This document shows, piece by piece, positions 56,543-64,000 of a DNA stretch of 64,000 nucleotides. Origin of the DNA: Marisediminitalea oceani (GTDB lineage Bacteria > Pseudomonadota > Gammaproteobacteria > Enterobacterales > Alteromonadaceae); assembly GCF_003731635.1 (NCBI RefSeq), contig NZ_RCUA01000044.1:1-64000 (forward strand), in the 5' to 3' direction. Within the stretch, counting starts at the first letter, position 1; each line of letters begins with the position of its first letter. Under the pieces are notes generated by a model. The model was given only the letters and a program-made list of their open reading frames with translations, ran no database searches and was not told the origin of the DNA. The position numbers and the translations under genes were made by a program.

Positions 56543-59500
56543 GATGTTTGCGCTCCAGAGTGAAATACAGAATCGGCAGAATGATGAGTGTCACCAGAGT
56601 AGAAGAAAGCAGTCCACCAATCACTACAATAGCCAGTGGCTTTTGAATTTCTGAGCCCGGACCGGTAGCAAAGGCCAGCGGCATCAAACCGAAAATAGCC
56701 GTGGTTGCGGTCATAAGGATAGGCCGCAGGCGGTCCTTTGCACCCTGGATAATGTGCTCTTTAAAATCACCCGCCAGCTTTGCCAGCTGCTGAAAATGCG
56801 ACAGCATCACCACGCCGTTGAGTACCGCTACGCCAAGCAGGGCAATAAAGCCAACCGATGCGGGTACCGACAAGTATTCACCGGTGAACCACAGCGCAAA
56901 CACACCGCCTACCAGCGCAAACGGGATATTAGCCAGGATCAGCAGCGCCAGTTTCAGTTCTTTTAGCTGGGTAAACAGAATAATCAGGATAACGCCCAGC
57001 ACTAACGGAATAATGGTCAGCAGGTTATTGGTTGCGCGGATCTGATTCTCAAACTCGCCGCCATAACTTACCGTGTAGCCAGTTGGTAGAGACACACTGT
57101 TATTCACCTCGGCCGCTACTTCTTCAACAAACGACGCCAGGTCGCGATTTTCCACATTGGCACTCACCATCACATACCGTAAGGCATCTTCCCGCTCAAT
57201 CACTGCAGGACCTTCTACCCGTTCAAGCTCTGCCACCTGAGACAATGCCAGCAAGGTGCCATCGGGTAGCTGTATGGGTAGGTTGGCCAGTTCAATATCG
57301 CTGCCGATTGCCGCAATACCCTCACGCTGATTTGAGAACATCAGCGGCGTAACGATGCGGCCGTTAATAATATCGGTAACCTGCACACCGTTCACCTGCA
57401 TTTGTAAATAGTCAGACAGCTCGGTGAGCGACATATCAAACTTCAGTGCGATATCCATTTTAGGCTTAATGCGTAAATAGTCGCCGCCTTCCATCAGCGT
57501 TTTGTTTACATCTACTGCGCCCTGCACGTTTTCCGTTACGTTCGCGACCTCACTGGCCACATCGGTGAGGCGGGCAATGTCATCACCAAAGATTTTGATA
57601 CTTACCATGCCGGTACTGCCGGTAAGCATTTCGGATACGCGCATTTGAATCGGCTGGGTGAAGCCGTAGTTAATGCCCGGGAAGCCTTTTAATACCTCAC
57701 GAATAGCGTTGGCCAGTTCGGCCTTGGTGTCGAAGCGCCACTCATCGGTGGGGGCAAGCTGCATAAACACATCGGTTTCATTCAGGCTCATGGGATCAAG
57801 CCCCAGTTCGTCCGAGCCGGTGCGCGCCACAATTTGCTTAATCTCGGGGATTTCGGCAAGTAGCGCCTCTTCCACTTGCTTATCCAGCGCTAAAGAAGCT
57901 GTTAGCGACAGTGTCGGTGACTTTTCCAGTTGCACAATCAGGTCGCCCTCATCCAGGGTTGGCATAAAGGTTTTACCTAACTGTGTAAAGGCCAGCACGG
58001 TGAGCGCAAGGGTTATCGCCATCGCAATAAACAGGGTTTTGGGTACCGCAATAGCTTTTCGCAAAGCGCTTTCAAAGCCGTTTTGTAATGCCTGTAAATA
58101 ACCCGGCAGTTGCTGCGGCGCTTTGCTAACAAAGAACGACGCCAGCACCGGAATAATGGTAAAAGCACTTACCAGCGCTACCGCCATAGCAAACATGATC
58201 GTCATGGCTACCGGACTGAATAATTTGCCCTCAAGACCGGTTAGGGTTAGCAAAGGCGTAAAGACCACCAGCACTATCAGCGTACCGGCGATGACCGGCG
58301 TGGCAACCGCTTTAGCAGAACGATAAATCACATGCAGCCTTGGCAAAGGCACCCCACGAGAGAGCTGCGAAACAATATTTTCCACCACCACTACCGAGGC
58401 ATCTACCAGCATGCCAATGGCAATCACCAATCCGCCCAGGCTCATAAGGTTTGCGGTAAGATTGGTCACGCTCATTAAATAAAAAGTAATAAGTACCGCT
58501 ACCGGGATAACACAGGCCACCACAAACGACGCCCCAATCTGGCCAAGAAACACCGCAAGCAGAATTACAACAATCACAATTGCCTGGCCAAGCGCACTGG
58601 TGATAGTTCCCACCGCAGTATCAATCAGGTTTTTGCGGTTATAAAATACGTTTACCTCGGTCCCTGCAGGTAAGCCGGGCTTAATTTGCGCGAGCTTTGC
58701 TTGTACAGCGTCCACCACTTCGGCGGTATTACTGTTTTTGAGCGCGACAATCAGCGCTTCAGTTGTTTCCTCACCGTCTTTAGTCACACCGCCATAGCGG
58801 GCCAGGCTGCCTACTGACAACCGGCCAATGTCGTCGAGCCTTATGGCGCTGCCTTCTTTAATCGCCACTACCCGTTCTGCCACGTCTTCCAACTGGGTGA
58901 AACGCCCTTCGCTACGCACAATTAACGTGTCATTGCCTACCTCTATGCGGCCGATGCTGCCGTTGATATTAGACCGGGTAAGGGCATCGGCTACGTCGGG
59001 CAGGGTGAGCCCAAAAGCACTCATGCGCTGCACATCCGGAGTGAACTGCACGGTTTTGGTATAGCCGCCCAGTACATTCACCTCAGCAACACCGGCAACG
59101 GTACGCAGCGCCGGGCGGATTTGCCAGTCCAGTAAATGCTTACGCTCCATCAGTGACAGGTTAGGATTTTCCAGGGTCAGCATAAACATTTCGCTGAGCG
59201 GCGTACTCATTGGCGCAATACCACCATCTACCGTGGGTGGTAATTCGCTCCACAGATTATTCAGGCGTTCCGCCACCTGCTGGCGGGCCCAGTAAATGTC
59301 GGTACCTTCCACAAAATCCAGGGTAATTGAGGTAATGGCGTATTTGGTGGTTGAGCGCAGTACCGCTTTATCGGGGATCCCCAGCAGTTCGGTTTCCAGT
59401 GGCTGGGTAATTTGCGCCTCAATTTCCTCGGCGGTCATACCTGGCGCTTTAATAATCACGTTAACCTGTGTAGGGGAAATATCCGGAAACGCATCCACCG

Positions 59501-59603
59501 GTAGTTTCAGCCACGCGCTGACCCCTGCTGTCAGGGCTACAGCGAACATCGCCAGCACGAAAATGCGCTGACTTAAAGAAAATTGAATCCAGCGGGCAAT
59601 CAT
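56535..59603 (-). CDS. czcA: CzcA-family heavy-metal RND efflux pump
   Basis: A 1022-residue inner-membrane RND transporter of the heavy-metal efflux (HME) group that expels metals through the periplasm with CzcB and CzcC. Twelve membrane helices and two large periplasmic loops are present, and MPTLDEGDLIVQLEKSP is the family signature. In helix 4 the proton-relay motif reads IAIGMLVDASVVVVEN, with Ala-Ile-Gly where classic CzcA has Asp-Phe-Gly, which is nearer CusA. The cargo may therefore be Cu+/Ag+ or an intermediate group rather than Zn/Co/Cd. It is adjacent to czcB (next base) and coupled to DUF3240. Confidence 0.93.
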   Translation of the reverse strand: MIARWIQFSLSQRIFVLAMFAVALTAGVSAWLKLPVDAFPDISPTQVNVIIKAPGMTAEEIEAQITQPLETELLGIPDKAVLRSTTKYAITSITLDFVEGTDIYWARQQVAERLNNLWSELPPTVDGGIAPMSTPLSEMFMLTLENPNLSLMERKHLLDWQIRPALRTVAGVAEVNVLGGYTKTVQFTPDVQRMSAFGLTLPDVADALTRSNINGSIGRIEVGNDTLIVRSEGRFTQLEDVAERVVAIKEGSAIRLDDIGRLSVGSLARYGGVTKDGEETTEALIVALKNSNTAEVVDAVQAKLAQIKPGLPAGTEVNVFYNRKNLIDTAVGTITSALGQAIVIVVILLAVFLGQIGASFVVACVIPVAVLITFYLMSVTNLTANLMSLGGLVIAIGMLVDASVVVVENIVSQLSRGVPLPRLHVIYRSAKAVATPVIAGTLIVLVVFTPLLTLTGLEGKLFSPVAMTIMFAMAVALVSAFTIIPVLASFFVSKAPQQLPGYLQALQNGFESALRKAIAVPKTLFIAMAITLALTVLAFTQLGKTFMPTLDEGDLIVQLEKSPTLSLTASLALDKQVEEALLAEIPEIKQIVARTGSDELGLDPMSLNETDVFMQLAPTDEWRFDTKAELANAIREVLKGFPGINYGFTQPIQMRVSEMLTGSTGMVSIKIFGDDIARLTDVASEVANVTENVQGAVDVNKTLMEGGDYLRIKPKMDIALKFDMSLTELSDYLQMQVNGVQVTDIINGRIVTPLMFSNQREGIAAIGSDIELANLPIQLPDGTLLALSQVAELERVEGPAVIEREDALRYVMVSANVENRDLASFVEEVAAEVNNSVSLPTGYTVSYGGEFENQIRATNNLLTIIPLVLGVILIILFTQLKELKLALLILANIPFALVGGVFALWFTGEYLSVPASVGFIALLGVAVLNGVVMLSHFQQLAKLAGDFKEHIIQGAKDRLRPILMTATTAIFGLMPLAFATGPGSEIQKPLAIVVIGGLLSSTLVTLIILPILYFTLERKHHD

Positions 59604-60629
59604 CTATTCGCCTCCCAGACCCAGTAAAATACCTTGTACCGCACTCACCGACGAGGTGAGTACCTGCGCGTTCTTGAGCTGCTCACTATCGGCAATCAGC
59701 AGTTGGCCATCATGGCGTCCCAGCACGGTGACCACCACCGGCACTAACTCAGCGCCCTCTTTCGCCAATGCATAATACTCACCTTCAAAGAAATAAACGC
59801 TTGAGGCAGGCACAGCAAGGCCCGCCTGTTCAATCACCGGCGTTACCATAACTGCATCAGCAAAACCCAGCCCACAGTCGGCATTGCCGGTAACCGGAGC
59901 GCTCCACAACCGGCTGACCAGGCCACTGCTTAAGCGTTCGCGATAAGCTACGTCCAGATGACAAGTGCCCACTGTTAATGCCGAGACCTTGTCGGCAAGC
60001 TCGGATGGCAGTTGCACTCTTAAGCGCAGGGCGCTTTGTTCAATCACCTCGCCATACACAAACGCTTCGTTATCGAGTTGTTCACCAGCCGGAATAAACA
60101 CGCCCGCAACAGGCGCGGTCAGTAACGCGGAATCTTCATCAGCTGACCGCTGTAACAACTCTTCGGCATGTTCAAGATGGCCCAGTTCAAGCTTGCTGGC
60201 AAAGTAGTGATCGGTAATCGCCTGCCAGGTTTGCTGGTTAATGGACTTGCTGTTAAATAAAGGCAGATTTTGCTGATAACGCTGCTCTGCCTGACGGTAA
60301 ATCTCTTTTTGGGCTTTTAGCATTTCGTAGAAATGATGAACCTCACTGCCGGTTAGTTTAGCCAGCGGGGTATTGGCCGTCACAGAGGCTTGTGGCGCTA
60401 CCAGGTATTGCTGCTGTAATACCCGAAATGGCAATACCAGTTGATAACCATTGCCCGGCAGATAGCTTACTTCACCGCTTACTGCCGGTGTTGGCACAGC
60501 AGGCACAATCTGCGGCGCTGCAAAATTCAGTGACAGGCGCCCCAGAGATTCAAGGGAGATCCGCTGGTTTTGCGCTGTTGCAGTAGAAGCTGTCAGCACT
60601 AACAAAAGAAAAGAGAAAAACGATTTCAT
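59604..60629 (-). CDS. Periplasmic adaptor (CzcB-like) of the RND pump
   Basis: A 341-residue membrane fusion protein with signal peptide (cut near ATAQNQR). It has the lipoyl/barrel-sandwich hairpin flanked by a coiled coil (about 120-165), LLTAPVAGVFIPAGEQL at the lipoyl half-site, and a beta-barrel with a C-terminal membrane-proximal domain. It links CzcA to the TolC-like outer-membrane channel. Its start overlaps the czcC-like stop by 4 bases. No His-rich or Met-rich metal-binding tail is visible, unlike CusB or CzcB of C. metallidurans. Confidence 0.88.
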   Translation of the reverse strand: MKSFFSFLLLVLTASTATAQNQRISLESLGRLSLNFAAPQIVPAVPTPAVSGEVSYLPGNGYQLVLPFRVLQQQYLVAPQASVTANTPLAKLTGSEVHHFYEMLKAQKEIYRQAEQRYQQNLPLFNSKSINQQTWQAITDHYFASKLELGHLEHAEELLQRSADEDSALLTAPVAGVFIPAGEQLDNEAFVYGEVIEQSALRLRVQLPSELADKVSALTVGTCHLDVAYRERLSSGLVSRLWSAPVTGNADCGLGFADAVMVTPVIEQAGLAVPASSVYFFEGEYYALAKEGAELVPVVVTVLGRHDGQLLIADSEQLKNAQVLTSSVSAVQGILLGLGGE

Positions 60630-61834
60630 AGCACTTGCCCTGCCAGTTGATTAATTTGAGCAACCCGTTGTTGCTGAGAAAGATTGAGCTGGTCCAGTTG
60701 ATAGGTGCGGTCACGCTGTTCCAGCAACGATTGCAGCCAGTTGCTTTGCTCCAGCTCGCTGATCTGCTTTAGCTGCGCCAGTTGTTCAACAATTTGCTCG
60801 CCTATGGCAACCTGCTGCTCGCCAATAGCAATTTGCTCTTCCAGCGATGTCAGACCGGCCATATTGGTACTGACCTGCTGTTGCAAGGTAATTCGCAGGT
60901 TCATCAGTGATTGTGAAAGTGCCAAATCGGTTTGCTGCCAGGCCTGCAGATCCTGCGGGTTGGCAGGCATCTCAAGGGCCAGCGGGATGCCTACCGCAAT
61001 ACCTACCTGATTCTCGTCGCCCATCACGCTTTGTAAGCGGCGCGCCACCAGCGCAACATCCCAGTTGCTCTGACTTTGCCGGCCATACTGATAGGCCGCT
61101 GCGGCGTATTGCTTTTGTAAGCTCAGGAGTTTCAGTTCGGGGTGGCTGTTAAGCGCAGCGTCGAGACTATCGGGTACCGTTTCTGTCATATTAGCGGGTA
61201 AGGTGTGGGCGCCCGTGAGCTCAGTGTAAGCTCGCATTGCTCCGTCCAATTCCGCTTTGGCATTAACCAGTGCCTGCTGCACATCGAGTTGCTGCTGTTG
61301 CCACTGCAAATAGGCTAAGCGAGATAGCTCACCTGCGTTAAACCGCTCGGTTAACTGAGTGCCCAGCCGGGACAGCCACACCTGCTTATCACTCAGGGCG
61401 TTAACCTGCTGACGCGCCATGGCAGCATCCCAGGCACGCTGCCTTACCAGTCCGGAAATCAGCAGAGCCTGCTGACGCTGCCGGGCAACCATAATGGCCT
61501 GATTGGTCTGCTCCATCTGATCAAATAAATCCAGATTATCCGGCCGCTGTATTTGTACACCGAGCCGCACTTCAAGCTCATCTGTACCGGTTGCCAGGTT
61601 AGACTGTAGCGCGGAGACTTCCAACGTCGGCGCGCCGATGAGCCAGCGACTCAGCGACGAGCTTTGATGGGCCATCCAGTCAGAGGAATAACTCTGCTCG
61701 ACGCGCTGTTGAGCCTGCACGCGTAGCGCCGCTAAACCGGCGATTTCTGAAGCCTGAAGATAAGCAGAGAAAGAGCCACTCAGTATCAGAATGATACCGG
61801 TGGTTAAGAACACGAAAACACGTTGAAAATACAT
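60626..61834 (-). CDS. Outer-membrane channel (CzcC-like, TolC family)
   Basis: A 402-residue outer-membrane efflux protein with a signal peptide (cut near YLQASEI). The two repeated coiled-coil halves (residues about 80-215 and 290-400) form the trimeric tunnel, for example QMEQTNQAIMVARQRQQALL and ISELEQSNWLQSLLEQRDRTYQL. It is the first gene of the czcCBA-DUF3240 operon, overlapping the adaptor gene by 4 bases. The metal range must be judged from the whole pump. Confidence 0.88.
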   Translation of the reverse strand: MYFQRVFVFLTTGIILILSGSFSAYLQASEIAGLAALRVQAQQRVEQSYSSDWMAHQSSSLSRWLIGAPTLEVSALQSNLATGTDELEVRLGVQIQRPDNLDLFDQMEQTNQAIMVARQRQQALLISGLVRQRAWDAAMARQQVNALSDKQVWLSRLGTQLTERFNAGELSRLAYLQWQQQQLDVQQALVNAKAELDGAMRAYTELTGAHTLPANMTETVPDSLDAALNSHPELKLLSLQKQYAAAAYQYGRQSQSNWDVALVARRLQSVMGDENQVGIAVGIPLALEMPANPQDLQAWQQTDLALSQSLMNLRITLQQQVSTNMAGLTSLEEQIAIGEQQVAIGEQIVEQLAQLKQISELEQSNWLQSLLEQRDRTYQLDQLNLSQQQRVAQINQLAGQVL

Positions 61835-61938
61835 AGCAATTATCCCTGTAAGAGGGAATCAAGATGCCAGAATATGCCCCTCCCGCCTATCGGACATCTG
61901 GCCCATAAGATCCTATAACACTGATTTTATTGACTTAT

Positions 61939-62380
61939 TCAGTGCAGGTTTTGCGACTGGCTAATACGGTTCTGATAGGTCAGAAGCACGCCATCGAGGT
62001 CGACACCGGCCTGGTCGCCGGCCTGCTTTATTTCATGCTGACTAAGCCCCTGCTCCCAACGTGCAAGGGCCCACAAATGCAATACCCGGGTACCGGTTCG
62101 GCAGATGGCATGGACCCGGCCTTTCGCGCCCAGCAGAATTCGCCCAAACTCGGCAACATCCTGCTTACTGTAGTTACCACTTACTACCGGCAAAAACTCA
62201 TATTTCAGGCCTGCTGTCCGGGCCCATACGCGTAATATGGCATCCGGCACCTGATTAGGCTCTTCAAAATCCGGACGGCCATATCAGCGTGGTAACGCCT
62301 GCCTGAGCGAGGGTATGAAGGTCGTCCCTGGTTACCGGTCCCGAAACGCTAAAATGATGATTTATAGTGCGAATATTCAT
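61939..62380 (-). pseudogene. DUF442/TIGR01244 sulfurtransferase-phosphatase-like gene, frameshifted
   Basis: The original frame starts at ATG 62380, overlapping the TauE/SafE stop (ATGA), and reads MNIRTINHHFSVSGP...GVTTLI, the usual beginning of this family. After codon 30 or so the frame meets a stop (about 62280), while the family sequence continues one frame over (RPDFEEPNQVPDAILRVW...) to the catalytic loop ICRTGTR and the stop at 61939. A base insertion or a two-base deletion near 62288-62292 explains this. The intact family partners with persulfide dioxygenase in sulfide handling. It is either a true pseudogene or a sequencing/assembly error. Confidence 0.8.
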
Positions 62381-63153
62381 ACCGATACCTCCACGAAGTA
62401 AAGCGTGTGTAGTGAAGAAAGAAAGATAAAGCTGCCCATCACAATTAACATCACGCCAAAGCCTTTTTTCAGCTGTTGCTGGGGTAACCGTCCGCCAAGC
62501 TTTGCACCGAACAGGGAGCCCGCTGCGCCGATAACTACCATTAGCGTAATGAGCTGAAAGTCGAAGGGCAGTTCACCAAGCTGGCTGAACAAATACAGGT
62601 ATTTGCCAAAGCCCACTACCGACTGCATCACAATAATCGCCAGACTGGTGCCCACCGCCTGGCGCATAGATACGCCACCAAGGGCCAACAGTGCCGGTAC
62701 AATTAAAAAGCCTCCGCCAACACCTACCAAACCAGCAATCATGCCCACCACCACGGCGGCCGGAACCAGCTTTGCCAGAGACACGTCATTACTGGCAGCA
62801 ACGTTAACGGGCTTAAGCATAAAACGGCTGGCAAGCAGCATAATGATGGCGAACAACACTAACTGCGCCAGACCACTGAAGTACTGAGAAAGCTGCGCGC
62901 CCAGATAAGTACCAACCATACTCGGCAAGCCAAAACTGACCACCTTCTGCCACGCCACCAGACCAGCCCGTTGTTGACGCCATACCCCTGCCAGGGCAAT
63001 ACCGCCTACAATTAACAGGGATTCCGCAATCGCCACTTTAGGCGGGCGCTCAACCACATAGGTCAGTAGCGGTACTGTGAGGATCGAACCACCAGAGCCA
63101 AGCAGGCCAAGACTTACGCCAATCACAATGGCGCCGATAAGGGTAAGTAACAT
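62377..63153 (-). CDS. TauE/SafE family sulfite/sulfur-compound exporter
   Basis: A 258-residue inner-membrane protein with about eight hydrophobic helices. The repeated GLLGSGGSILTVPLL (start) and AGLVGVGGGFLIVPALLALGGVSMRQAVGTSL (second half) are the family's inverted repeat, and the ending KLGGRLPQQQLKKGFGV is typical. It is 2 bases past the persulfide dioxygenase gene and its stop overlaps the start of the DUF442 gene, so the three form one operon. It probably exports sulfite or thiosulfate arising from sulfide oxidation. Confidence 0.9.
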   Translation of the reverse strand: MLLTLIGAIVIGVSLGLLGSGGSILTVPLLTYVVERPPKVAIAESLLIVGGIALAGVWRQQRAGLVAWQKVVSFGLPSMVGTYLGAQLSQYFSGLAQLVLFAIIMLLASRFMLKPVNVAASNDVSLAKLVPAAVVVGMIAGLVGVGGGFLIVPALLALGGVSMRQAVGTSLAIIVMQSVVGFGKYLYLFSQLGELPFDFQLITLMVVIGAAGSLFGAKLGGRLPQQQLKKGFGVMLIVMGSFIFLSSLHTLYFVEVSV

Positions 63154-63155
63154 GG

Positions 63156-64000
63156 CTACGACTTAATCGTCAGGGGGATTTTCAGGTAACATTTACCATT
63201 GTCTTCTGCCGGCGGCAGCTGGCCAGCTCTGACATTCACCTGAATCGCAGGCAGCAGCAGTTTAGGCACCGCCAACGTGGCATCCCGGGCTTCCCGCATG
63301 GCCACAAAATCGGCCTGGCTGACGCCATCTTTTACATGAATATTGTTGCGGCGCTGCTCAATCACCGAGGTTTCCCAAGCGAAGTGCTCCCGCTTAGGGC
63401 TCTTATAGTCATGCCCTACAAACATCCGGGTAGCCTCCGGCAAGGCCAGAATTTTACGGATGGACTGATACAGGGTTTGTGCACTGCCGTTAGGAAAATC
63501 CGCCCGGGCCGTGCCGTAATCAGGCATAAACAGGGTATCGCCCACAAACACCGCATCTTCTATGTAGTAAGACACACAAGCCGGGGTGTGACCGGGCGTA
63601 TGCAGCACTTCAATATCAAGATGCCCCAGCGTAATTACTTCCCCGTCGACAAACAGCTGGTCAAACTGACTACCGTCGGTGAGAAACGTGCTTTCCAGGT
63701 TATAAATGGCTTTAAACGTGGATTGTACCCGGCGAATATGATCGCCTACGCCAATCAGCCCGCCGAGCTTTTCCTTGATGTAAGGAGCGGCAGTCAGGTG
63801 GTCGGCATGGGCGTGGGTTTCCAGGATCCATTCGAGTGTTAAGCCATTTTTGTCAACGTAACTGACAACTTTGTCAGCAAACTCATGGGAAATCTGCCCG
63901 GCTGCGGCGTCATAGTCGAGTACCGGGTCGATAATTGCGCAGCTGTTAGTGGCACGGTCAGTTACCACGTAGGTCACGGTAAACGTGGGCTCATGGAAAA
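63156..64000 (-). CDS. Persulfide dioxygenase (metallo-beta-lactamase fold, ETHE1/Blh-like), partial
   Basis: The visible part is 281 residues and continues beyond the window end, because FHEPTFTVTYVVTD, the normal family N-terminal strand, reads in frame up to base 63998. The metallo-beta-lactamase site THAHADHLTA and the later HTPGHTPACVSYY and GHDYKSP (metal His and Asp ligands) are seen. Enzymes of this group oxidise glutathione persulfide to sulfite. It is first in the operon before TauE/SafE and the DUF442 gene, a classical sulfide-detoxification set. The GTG at 63977 is an internal codon, not the start. Confidence 0.9.
   Translation of the reverse strand, partial: FHEPTFTVTYVVTDRATNSCAIIDPVLDYDAAAGQISHEFADKVVSYVDKNGLTLEWILETHAHADHLTAAPYIKEKLGGLIGVGDHIRRVQSTFKAIYNLESTFLTDGSQFDQLFVDGEVITLGHLDIEVLHTPGHTPACVSYYIEDAVFVGDTLFMPDYGTARADFPNGSAQTLYQSIRKILALPEATRMFVGHDYKSPKREHFAWETSVIEQRRNNIHVKDGVSQADFVAMREARDATLAVPKLLLPAIQVNVRAGQLPPAEDNGKCYLKIPLTIKS

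Overview
The window looks like a chromosomal segment of a marine gammaproteobacterium of the Alteromonadales, probably Alteromonadaceae. The evidence is a gammaproteobacterial S10 ribosomal protein operon with an L4-type leader, yebG and umuDC under a textbook LexA box, PEP-CTERM-like surface proteins, many c-di-GMP and chemotaxis proteins, and a GH3 enzyme built like the exo-beta-glucanase ExoP of Pseudoalteromonas. I see no tRNA, rRNA, CRISPR array, prophage or transposase.

Layout. 1-14.4 kb: RNA cyclic phosphodiesterase (thpR), purU, an M3 peptidase lipoprotein, two exported proteins, a CPA1-type antiporter with a Rossmann tail, a DUF2891 protein, then LPS core genes (waaA divergent from a GT9-GT4 pair) and a proline-iminopeptidase-like hydrolase. 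14.9-20.1 kb: the S10 operon rpsJ-rplCDWB-rpsS-rplV-rpsC-rplP-rpmC-rpsQ on the minus strand, with promoter, leader attenuator and terminator. It has neither the str genes before it nor rplN after it. 20.2-30.7 kb: a two-gene minioperon (microcin-leader-like peptide plus small membrane protein), two GGDEF proteins, a thioesterase, a DUF4153 membrane protein, an orphan GAF-GspE/PilB ATPase, a CBM9-like protein and a PEP-CTERM-like protein. 31.0-35.8 kb: glnK-amtB, a small lipoprotein, a solute-binding-like protein, an exported aspartic protease and an SDR. 35.9-42.1 kb: a 1322-residue hybrid two-component regulator whose phosphoacceptor His and Asp are both replaced, a divergent double-glycine-leader peptide, then umuDC and yebG sharing one SOS box. 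42.2-45.1 kb: two chemoreceptors, one membrane PAS type and one soluble CZB zinc type. 45.2-51.9 kb: a beta-glucan utilisation locus (LacI, GPH symporter, GH1, GH3) with three matching operators. 52-56.1 kb: a CDF metal exporter and a GT2-VTT-GT39 lipid/LPS modification operon. 56.2-64 kb: a czcCBA-type RND efflux operon with DUF3240, and a sulfide-oxidation cluster (persulfide dioxygenase, TauE/SafE, frameshifted DUF442 sulfurtransferase), cut by the window end.

How they work together. The GH3 lipoprotein would release glucose or short oligosaccharides outside or in the periplasm, the symporter would import them and cytoplasmic GH1 would finish them, all under the LacI regulator. GlnK controls AmtB. 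UmuDC and YebG respond together to DNA damage. Most interesting are (i) the regulator lacking canonical phosphotransfer residues beside a 58-residue GG-leader peptide gene and (ii) the 24-residue microcin-leader-like peptide with its membrane-protein partner. Both small genes come from direct reading of the sequence and have good ribosome-binding sites, but their function is unproven.
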